From assembly GCA_002367715.1 (NCBI GenBank), contig DFDL01000024.1, positions 1 to 5,527 of the forward strand: a DNA stretch of 5,527 nucleotides, given 5' to 3'. Each line of letters begins with the position of its first letter. Position 1 is the stretch's first letter. The stretch comes from Actinobacteria bacterium UBA3028. GTDB taxonomy: Bacteria > Actinomycetota > Actinomycetes > Nanopelagicales > Nanopelagicaceae. This document shows, one piece after another, positions 1 through 5,527 of this stretch. A program made the translations under genes and the position numbers. The notes below the pieces were generated by a model. It made no database searches. It saw only the letters and a list, made by a program, of their open reading frames with translations, and was not told the origin of the DNA.

Positions 1-837
1 GTGGTTGGTAGCGCCCATCTTGGTGAATTTGGAAGCCGTGAAAAAATTGCCGAGACTAAAGCCGAGCTCATCGCGGGATTAGCTAGTGGTGACACCGCAA
101 TATTGGGCACCTACGATGAATTTACCCCCAACATGGAAGTCCCAAGCGGCGTAGAGAGAATCACATTTGGCGAGAACAGCCGTTGCAACGTTAGAGCTGC
201 AGATGTTGAGATTCGCGAAGGTAGAGCGCATTTTGATTTAGTAACGAGAGATGGCAGAGCAGCAGTAAGTCTGCAGCTACTTGGGATGCATCAAATTCCT
301 AATGCTCTTGCTGCAGCTGCTGTAGCAACTTCGCTGAATATATCTATAGATTCAATCTCAGCCGCACTCTCTACCGCAGAGATAAAGAGCAAGTGGCGGA
401 TGCAGGTAGAAGAGATAAATGGAATAACCATGATTAATGATTCCTACAACGCCAATCCAGAGAGCATGGCAGCTGCCCTTCGCACCGTAGCCCTAATTTC
501 ACAGGAAACCGGGGGTGTTAGTTGGGCATTCTTAGGCAAGATGAATGAACTCGGCGCGTCATCAGGGCGTGAGCACGCTGAAATTGGCCAGCTTGTTACT
601 AAAATTGGAATCGATAATCTAGTTTCAATTGGAACTAGGGATTACATGACGCAACTTTCAGAAGCTAGTGATCGAGGGGAGAGTGCGGTGCATTTCTTTG
701 AAAACAGAGCAGCCGCTCTCGCACTAGTAGAACATTTTGCCGTTGGCGATGTAGTTTTGATAAAAGCATCTAGGTCTGAAGAATTTAATCTGCTCGCTGA
801 TTTGATGCGCGAGAAACTAACAGAGGACCTTGCGTGA
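1..837 (+). CDS. murF: UDP-N-acetylmuramoyl-tripeptide--D-alanyl-D-alanine ligase MurF, 5'-truncated
   Basis: MurF is the cytoplasmic ATP-dependent ligase that adds D-Ala-D-Ala to UDP-MurNAc-tripeptide, completing the pentapeptide. The window holds only the last 278 codons; the family runs to about 450 residues, so the UDP-binding N-terminal domain and the Walker A loop lie upstream. The GTG at base 1 is therefore most likely an internal valine, not a start. Visible in the fragment: AHLGEFGS (residues 5-12) of the central ATPase domain; Lys20, in the place of the carbamylated lysine of Mur ligases; the His-Asn element GMHQIPNALAAAA (95-107); the domain-boundary motif SKWRMQV (130-136); the C-terminal signature NDSYNANPESM (146-156); GKMNELG (179-185); and KASRS near the end (255-259). 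The usual LNADD segment reads GTYDEF (36-41), which is unusual. The stop overlaps the mraY start by 4 nt. The assignment rests on these motifs together with the dcw context. Confidence 0.97.
   Translation: MVGSAHLGEFGSREKIAETKAELIAGLASGDTAILGTYDEFTPNMEVPSGVERITFGENSRCNVRAADVEIREGRAHFDLVTRDGRAAVSLQLLGMHQIPNALAAAAVATSLNISIDSISAALSTAEIKSKWRMQVEEINGITMINDSYNANPESMAAALRTVALISQETGGVSWAFLGKMNELGASSGREHAEIGQLVTKIGIDNLVSIGTRDYMTQLSEASDRGESAVHFFENRAAALALVEHFAVGDVVLIKASRSEEFNLLADLMREKLTEDLA
822..827 (+). promoter_or_regulatory. Ribosome binding site of mraY
   Basis: AGAGGA lies inside the last codons of murF, six bases before the GTG at 834. This is the clearest Shine-Dalgarno-like site in the window, and it supports the GTG start that overlaps the murF stop. 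Confidence 0.6.
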
Positions 838-1895
838 AGGGCATAGTTATAGCAGGAGCCCTCTCACTCCTATTTAGTTTTATCTTTACCCCAGTATTGA
901 TTCGCACGCTAACTCAACGTGGAGTTGGACAGATGATTCGTGATGATGGACCTCAATCCCATCACGTTAAGCGCGGGACTCCAACCATGGGCGGAATAAT
1001 CCTAATTTTCTCAAGTATTAGCGCCTACCTGTTAAGTCACGCAATTACTGGAGTTGGGATTACCGCATCGGCAGTTCTGGTTATTGGATTAATGGTTGGA
1101 CTCGGTCTAGTTGGACTATTAGATGATTGGCTAAAAATTCGAAGGCAGCAATCGCTGGGATTATCGGCACGAGAGAAACTTTTCGGGCAAGCTTTAGTTG
1201 CGGGAGTCTTTGCATATTCTGGGCTGCAATTCAAAGGGAGCTCAAACTTGGCGCCAATCTCAAATTACCTCTCTGGGGTTAGAGATACATCAATAAAGCT
1301 TGGAGTAGTTCTTGTAATTGTCTGGATTATTTTTCTTGTTCTCGGAAGCTCTAATGGTGTTAATTTAACTGATGGGCTAGATGGCTTAGCTTCAGGGGCA
1401 GCCATTATGACTTTTCTGTCATTTATTGTTATCGGTATCTGGAAATTTGGACAGAGTTGCTCTCGAGTAGATGTTTCACAATGTTATAACGTGCGTGATC
1501 CATTAGATATTGCAGTGCTTTCAGCGGCGCTTGCTGGGGCTTGTGCTGGATTTCTTTGGTGGAATGCATCTCCTGCAAAAATATTTATGGGAGATATTGG
1601 ATCACTTGCACTTGGCGGGGCTATTGCCGGCATCGCAGTTGTGCTACGCGTTGAGTTGTTGTTAGCAGCACTCGGTGGGCTCTTCGTCTTAATTACGCTC
1701 TCGGTAATAATTCAGACCGGCTATTTTAAGATTTCAGGCGGTAAGCGAGTCTTCAAAATGGCGCCACTTCAGCATCACTTCGAACTCTTAGGATGGGGTG
1801 AAGTAACCATCGTAATTAGATTCTGGATTCTTGCAGGGATGAGCGTTGCTGGTGGACTAGGCCTCTTTTATGGCCAGTGGGTCGTATCGCAATAA
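834..1895 (+). CDS. mraY: Phospho-N-acetylmuramoyl-pentapeptide-transferase MraY
   Basis: MraY is the integral membrane enzyme that transfers phospho-MurNAc-pentapeptide from UDP to undecaprenyl phosphate, making lipid I. At 353 residues it is full length (E. coli MraY has 360) and mostly hydrophobic, consistent with about ten membrane helices. Motifs in order: IRDDGPQSHHVKRGTPTMGG (35-54); the Mg2+/catalytic aspartates Asp97-Asp98 in LLDDWLK; NGVNLTDGLDGLA (174-186); NASPAKIFMGDIGSLALGG (244-262) with the third key aspartate, Asp254; and PLQHHFELLGWGE (311-323). The last is the HHH motif with its first histidine replaced by glutamine. A predicted outer-face loop between helices carries Cys209 and Cys217 just before VRDPLD. 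The GTG start overlaps the murF stop by 4 nt and has a good ribosome binding site. The TAA stop shares one base with the murD ATG. Confidence 0.98.
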   Translation: MKGIVIAGALSLLFSFIFTPVLIRTLTQRGVGQMIRDDGPQSHHVKRGTPTMGGIILIFSSISAYLLSHAITGVGITASAVLVIGLMVGLGLVGLLDDWLKIRRQQSLGLSAREKLFGQALVAGVFAYSGLQFKGSSNLAPISNYLSGVRDTSIKLGVVLVIVWIIFLVLGSSNGVNLTDGLDGLASGAAIMTFLSFIVIGIWKFGQSCSRVDVSQCYNVRDPLDIAVLSAALAGACAGFLWWNASPAKIFMGDIGSLALGGAIAGIAVVLRVELLLAALGGLFVLITLSVIIQTGYFKISGGKRVFKMAPLQHHFELLGWGEVTIVIRFWILAGMSVAGGLGLFYGQWVVSQ

Positions 1896-3268
1896 TGTCA
1901 TTTATAGCAGAGCTTAGGAGTAAAAGAGTTCTCATTGTTGGAGCCGGAACAACCGGAAAATCACTAGCGAATTACCTACAAACTTTAGGTGTGGAGTTCT
2001 CGATTATTGATGAGAGAGTTGAGCCATTTGATGGGTTGGAAGTGTTATCCGAAATTCCAGATGCAATTGATTTTGATTTGGCTCTGGTTTCGCCAGGTTG
2101 GCGTAAAGATCACAATTTCATTTCTAACCTAAATTCACGGGGAATTGAGGTTCTGAGCGAGTTAGATTTTGCCTGGAGCCTTAAGGAAGAGCTAAATCCA
2201 AAACAGAGATGGGTCGCCCTGACCGGAACAAATGGTAAAACTACAACAGTTCAGATGCTTGAATCAATTCTGCGGAGTGCTGGTAAAAGCGCTATTGCAT
2301 GCGGGAATGTCGGAACCACTGTGGTGGAGGCGGTAACTAGTGAGAATAGATTTGAAATATTGGCAATTGAGCTCTCTTCATTTCAAATTGAATGGAGCAC
2401 CATGCCAAGGTATGAGGCAGTAGCGATATTAAATATCGCAGAGGACCATATTGATTGGCATGGTTCCTTTGGCACCTATGCCAATACAAAAATGTCTTTA
2501 TTAAAGCGTAGTGATTTAGCAATCTTGAATTTGAATGATCCAGAAATTACCCTACGAAGTGCAACCTGGACCGGGCGAAAGGTTTATTTTGGATTTGGCT
2601 CGCCTCAAGTAGGCGAAATAGGAATTGTAGAGGATCTATTGATCGATCGCTCATTTGTTACAACTACTGATGCTGCTGAAGTAATTGCCGAGCTAAGTGA
2701 TGTTAAACCTGCGGTGCCACACAATGTCGCAAACGCAATGGCTGCTGCTGGGTTAGCCCTTGCCCTTGGAATAGCTCATCCGCTAATTAAGGCGGGAATT
2801 GCTAACTTTAAATTAGATAAGCACCGCCTTGAGACCGTTTATGAAGCAGATGGAATAGCTTGGATTAATGATTCAAAGGCGACAAACCCACACGCGGCAA
2901 GTGCAGCCCTACTGTCTCATTTCTCTAATATCTGGATCGCAGGGGGGTTGGCAAAGGGTGCGAACATGGATGAATTAGTTAAACGGACCAAGTCGAGAAT
3001 TAAAGCTGCCATTGTCTATGGCAAGGATGGTGAATTAATTGCTAGGGCGTTAGCCGAATATGCACCTAAAATTACGATTTATCGGATTGCAAAGAGTACA
3101 AGCGCACCAGGGATGATGGATGAAATTGTAAGTTGCGCTCTAAAGATTGCGACAACTGGTGACACCGTTCTCTTGGCACCTGCTTGCGCATCTATGGATC
3201 AATTCTCGTCCTATGCTGAGCGCGGAAACCTCTTTACGCAGTCTGTAGAAAGGTTGGTTGCAAAGTGA
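1895..3268 (+). CDS. murD: UDP-N-acetylmuramoyl-L-alanine--D-glutamate ligase MurD
   Basis: MurD is the cytoplasmic ATP-dependent ligase that adds D-glutamate to UDP-MurNAc-L-alanine. With the ATG at 1895 it has 457 residues, near the family norm (E. coli 438). The N-terminal Rossmann-like UDP-binding domain shows VLIVGAGTTGKS (12-23) and SPGW (66-69). The central ATPase domain has the P-loop TGTNGKTTT (110-118), ELSSFQ (159-164), HIDWHGSFGTYANTK (185-199) with Lys199 as the likely carbamylated lysine, and HNVANAMAAAG (276-286). The C-terminal domain has HRLE (310-313), INDSKATNPHAA (324-335) and the substrate loop APACASMDQFSSYAERG (428-444). All expected catalytic elements are present. An in-frame GTG at 1877 would add six residues, but neither start has a convincing Shine-Dalgarno site. 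The ATG is preferred because it gives the usual short leader before the glycine-rich loop and a TAATG stop-start junction with mraY. The stop overlaps ftsW by 4 nt. Confidence 0.97.
   Translation: MSFIAELRSKRVLIVGAGTTGKSLANYLQTLGVEFSIIDERVEPFDGLEVLSEIPDAIDFDLALVSPGWRKDHNFISNLNSRGIEVLSELDFAWSLKEELNPKQRWVALTGTNGKTTTVQMLESILRSAGKSAIACGNVGTTVVEAVTSENRFEILAIELSSFQIEWSTMPRYEAVAILNIAEDHIDWHGSFGTYANTKMSLLKRSDLAILNLNDPEITLRSATWTGRKVYFGFGSPQVGEIGIVEDLLIDRSFVTTTDAAEVIAELSDVKPAVPHNVANAMAAAGLALALGIAHPLIKAGIANFKLDKHRLETVYEADGIAWINDSKATNPHAASAALLSHFSNIWIAGGLAKGANMDELVKRTKSRIKAAIVYGKDGELIARALAEYAPKITIYRIAKSTSAPGMMDEIVSCALKIATTGDTVLLAPACASMDQFSSYAERGNLFTQSVERLVAK
2423..2439. repeat. Perfect 17-nt palindrome inside murD
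   Basis: GCGATATT and AATATCGC form a perfect 8-base inverted repeat around one central A, inside the murD codons for AILNIA. The RNA could form at most about a six-pair stem with a five-base loop. The symmetry is seen directly; any function is unknown, and coincidence in coding sequence is the simplest explanation. Confidence 0.5.
3247..3253 (+). promoter_or_regulatory. Weak ribosome binding site of ftsW
   Basis: AGAAAGG lies in the last codons of murD, eleven bases before the GTG at 3265. It is a partial Shine-Dalgarno match at slightly long spacing. With the 4-nt GTGA overlap it makes 3265 the most plausible ftsW start. Confidence 0.4.
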
Positions 3269-4455
3269 AGCGAGGAGTTCGAGAGCAGGGTCGCAGCTAC
3301 GCAAATTTTCTCTCTAAACCAACTGCCTCATATCTGATGGTTCTAGGTAGCGCCGGTGCGCTCTCTGGCCTTGGACTTTTAATGGTCTTATCGGCATCAT
3401 CCGTAACTTCATTATCTGAGAGTGGCAATGCCTACACAATATTTCTTAAGCAACTACTCTTTTTAGCCGTAGGTATTCTTATTTCGGCTATTACTATGCG
3501 AATGAAGATTGCTCACTGGGAAAGTCTGGCTCGGGTTGCTTTACCATTTGGATTTGTTGCACTTCTGCTTCCAATATTTTTTGGTTCAAGCGTTAACGGA
3601 AATCGAAATTGGATTCCAATCGGGCCATTTACCTTGCAGCCAAGTGAATTTGCCAAATTGGCCCTCATTCTTTATTGCGCACTGCAACTTAGAAAGCATC
3701 TAGAACGGCGCGCAAAAGGGATAGCTTCCAATTCAATTGGGATAGTTGCAATCGGTAGTATTGGATTTCTGATACTTATTTTGGCCGGCAGAGATTTAGG
3801 GACAGCTTTAATCGTTGCTGGAATTGTCTTTGCGATGTTATTTATTTCAGGAACAAATTTAAAGGCGCTCTTCGGGATCTCATCCCTTACTCTTCTAGCC
3901 GGACTTGCATTGGCTGTCACTGAACCAGCTCGACTGAAGCGGTTTAAAGCGGTAATTGATCCATTTGCACCCGAAGTCTACAAATTGGCTGGATGGCAGC
4001 CAGCTCACAGTTTAATGAGCCTTGCCAGTGGCGGTTTATTCGGAGTAGGTATTGGAGCAAGCAAACAGAAGTGGGGCAACCTGGCTGAGGCACATACCGA
4101 TTTTATTTTCTCTGTTATCGGAGAAGAACTTGGTCTGCTAGGAACACTTTCAGTTATCACACTATTCGGGGTCTTGATTTTTGCAATTTTCCGAATTGCA
4201 ATCACCACTAAAGATATTTTCGCTAAGTATGTCGTAGTGGGGATTGGATGTTGGATCATCTTGCAGGTACTCGTAAATCTCATGACTGATGTTGGAATAG
4301 TTCCGGTAATCGGTGTGACTCTGCCATTCATCTCATATGGTGGCTCTTCACTAATTGCTAATTGCATTGCACTCTCTTTTGTCCTGAACGTTGCAAGAAG
4401 TGAACCAGAATTTATAGCGGTGCGAAAAGCACGTAAGGCTGCAAGTAATGTATAG
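3265..4455 (+). CDS. ftsW: Septal peptidoglycan glycosyltransferase FtsW (SEDS family)
   Basis: FtsW polymerises lipid II into glycan strands at the division septum, working with a class B penicillin-binding protein (FtsI, expected upstream in this cluster). The 396-residue protein is typical in length for SEDS proteins. It has a basic N-terminal tail of about 20 residues, roughly ten hydrophobic helices and a basic C-terminal tail ending KARKAASNV. SEDS landmarks: NGNRNWIPIG followed by LQPSEFAKL (111-132); GRDLGTAL (175-182); the long outer loop with WQPAHSLMSLASGGLFGVGI (244-263), QKWGNLAEAHTDFIFSVIGE (268-287), where Asp279 matches the proposed catalytic aspartate; and PFISYGGSS (354-362). 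The related elongation protein RodA has similar motifs, but the position between murD and murG points firmly to FtsW. The GTG start overlaps the murD stop by 4 nt, and the end overlaps murG by 8 nt. Confidence 0.96.
   Translation: MKRGVREQGRSYANFLSKPTASYLMVLGSAGALSGLGLLMVLSASSVTSLSESGNAYTIFLKQLLFLAVGILISAITMRMKIAHWESLARVALPFGFVALLLPIFFGSSVNGNRNWIPIGPFTLQPSEFAKLALILYCALQLRKHLERRAKGIASNSIGIVAIGSIGFLILILAGRDLGTALIVAGIVFAMLFISGTNLKALFGISSLTLLAGLALAVTEPARLKRFKAVIDPFAPEVYKLAGWQPAHSLMSLASGGLFGVGIGASKQKWGNLAEAHTDFIFSVIGEELGLLGTLSVITLFGVLIFAIFRIAITTKDIFAKYVVVGIGCWIILQVLVNLMTDVGIVPVIGVTLPFISYGGSSLIANCIALSFVLNVARSEPEFIAVRKARKAASNV
4434..4438 (+). promoter_or_regulatory. Weak ribosome binding site of murG
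   Basis: TAAGG lies within the end of ftsW, nine bases before the ATG at 4448. It is only a partial match to the Shine-Dalgarno consensus, but its spacing fits that start, and the MurG glycine-rich N-terminus follows immediately. Confidence 0.4.
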
Positions 4456-5527
4456 AATTTTATTGGTTGGTGGCGGCACCGCTGGACATGTCGAACCGGC
4501 ACTCGCTGTTGGAGATTGGCTATTGAATAGCCGCGAAGAGAGTATAGATATAGCTTGCGAATTTATTGGCACTAGAGGCGGAATTGAAAATGATCTCGTG
4601 CCAGCCGCTGGTTTAAAGTTGCACCACATTGTTAAATCTCCATTACCAAGGCGAATTACACCAGGTGCATTTCTATGGCCATTAAAGTTTGTAACAGCTT
4701 TTTTACAAGCACTTAGTATTATTAGATCAGCAGATTTAGTTTTAGGTTTTGGTGGCTATGTAAGTGCTCCCTGTTACTTGGCAGCCAGATTTGCCAAAGT
4801 TCCAATCTTTGTCCATGAAGCTAACGCTCTTCCTGGTTGGGCAAATAAACTTGGAGCGAAATTTGCAGCAGAAATTCTTATCGCCTTTTCAAGCACTTCA
4901 AGCATGGGGCCGGGTTTCAAGAGTGCTAAGTTGGTTGGGATGCCGATCCGTGAAGAAATTTTTGTAATTTCCAAGTTGAGCAAATCCGAGCGAGCCAAAA
5001 ATTGGGGCGATACATATAGAGAGCTGGGCATTGACCGGAGCAAGAGGACTATTTTTGTATTCGGTGGCTCACTAGGCGCTAATTCCATAAATAGGGCTGT
5101 AGCAGATGCGCTGCCAGAGCTTTTAAATAGTGGATATAACATCATCCACAGCGTAGGAAAAGGAAATGTGCTGCCAGAGGCACTACCTGGGTATCTCCCA
5201 TCAGCTTATGTTGGGAATATGGCAGAGATGTATATAGCTAGTGATTTAATTATTTCGCGCGGTGGAGCAGTATCTTGTGCTGAGATTGATGCCTCAAACT
5301 CCTTTGCATTAATTGTTCCACTGGCTATCGGAAATGGTGAACAGATTGCAAATGCCCAAGAGTTGATCGCTAAAGGTTCTGCGCAAATATGTCTGAATGT
5401 TGATTTCACAGGGAAGTGGATACTTGCAAATATTGAAGGCTTAATGGCTAAAGCAATTGCCTGGAAGGCTGAGTCTCGGGCCACGCAGAGAGAGCCAGCA
5501 GCTGCGATGATTGGTAAGTTGGTTTTG
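4448..5527 (+). CDS. murG: Undecaprenyl-PP-MurNAc-pentapeptide GlcNAc transferase MurG, 3' end cut by window
   Basis: MurG is the membrane-associated GT-B glycosyltransferase on the cytoplasmic face that adds GlcNAc from UDP-GlcNAc to lipid I, producing lipid II. The frame opens at ATG 4448, overlaps the end of ftsW by 8 nt and stays open for 360 codons to the window edge. E. coli MurG has 355 residues, so probably only a few codons are missing. N-terminal acceptor domain: the G-loop GGGTAGHVEPALA (8-20), the second glycine loop GFGGYVSAP (100-108) and HEANALPGWANKL (123-135). C-terminal UDP-GlcNAc domain: the third glycine loop GGSLGANSIN (206-215), SRGGAVSCAEI (270-280) with Glu279, and IGNGEQIANA (294-303) with Gln299. 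The HEAN and IGNGEQ forms resemble actinobacterial MurG. The segment usually reading GLPA before the VP step is NSFA (284-287), an uncommon variant. The reading frame is otherwise intact. Confidence 0.96.
   Translation, partial: MYRILLVGGGTAGHVEPALAVGDWLLNSREESIDIACEFIGTRGGIENDLVPAAGLKLHHIVKSPLPRRITPGAFLWPLKFVTAFLQALSIIRSADLVLGFGGYVSAPCYLAARFAKVPIFVHEANALPGWANKLGAKFAAEILIAFSSTSSMGPGFKSAKLVGMPIREEIFVISKLSKSERAKNWGDTYRELGIDRSKRTIFVFGGSLGANSINRAVADALPELLNSGYNIIHSVGKGNVLPEALPGYLPSAYVGNMAEMYIASDLIISRGGAVSCAEIDASNSFALIVPLAIGNGEQIANAQELIAKGSAQICLNVDFTGKWILANIEGLMAKAIAWKAESRATQREPAAAMIGKLVL

Noticed and set aside
1..3. GTG at the first base as the start of a short MurF-like protein
   Set aside because: The frame begins in the middle of the conserved ATPase domain, and the upstream half of MurF is expected just outside the window. 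The codon is better read as an internal valine.
308..328. A 21-nt near-palindrome (three imperfect positions, one of them the centre base) in murF
   Set aside because: It falls on the alanine run LAAAAVA of the conserved His-Asn motif; repeated GCN codons with GCTGCAGC account for it.
4005..4502. A 165-codon minus-strand open frame across the ftsW/murG junction
   Set aside because: It lies wholly antisense to two well-supported genes, and its translation shows no recognisable domain or plausible composition. It is a shadow frame.
4774..5145. A 123-codon minus-strand open frame inside murG
   Set aside because: It is antisense to conserved MurG motifs, including HEAN and GGSLGA, and its translation resembles no protein I recognise.
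4448..5527. MurG as a pseudogene because no stop codon is found
   Set aside because: The frame reaches the window edge at codon 360, about the normal family length, with all main motifs present. The missing stop is due to the window boundary.

Overview
The window is a stretch of a bacterial division and cell wall (dcw) gene cluster. It holds five consecutive plus-strand genes in the order murF (5' truncated), mraY, murD, ftsW, murG (3' truncated). No other genes, RNA genes, mobile elements, CRISPR arrays or intergenic gaps are visible, and nothing in it amounts to a previously undescribed system.

The host looks like an actinobacterium with unusually low GC (mid-40s percent by eye, not counted over the whole window). 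Supporting signs, from remembered family alignments, are the MurG motifs GGGTAGHVEPALA, HEAN and IGNGEQ, the MraY QHHFE motif with a two-cysteine loop before VRDPLD, and the MurD motifs VSPGWR and APACASMDQF. This combination with AT-rich codon choice and fully overlapping genes suggests a streamlined freshwater lineage such as Nanopelagicales (acI). That placement is inference and was not tested by any search.

Layout: 1-837 is the C-terminal 278 codons of MurF; 834-1895 is MraY; 1895-3268 is MurD; 3265-4455 is the SEDS glycosyltransferase FtsW; 4448-5527 is MurG, 360 codons and still open at the edge. Every junction overlaps (4, 1, 4 and 8 nt), so the window has no non-coding base and translation is probably coupled along one mRNA. 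No promoter or terminator is seen inside it.

The genes form one pathway. MurD adds D-glutamate to UDP-MurNAc-L-Ala in the cytoplasm. MurF adds D-Ala-D-Ala to finish the UDP-MurNAc-pentapeptide. MraY moves phospho-MurNAc-pentapeptide onto undecaprenyl phosphate to give lipid I. MurG adds GlcNAc to give lipid II. FtsW polymerises lipid II at the division septum. The missing neighbours would be expected to be murE (and ftsI) upstream and murC, ftsQ and ftsZ downstream.
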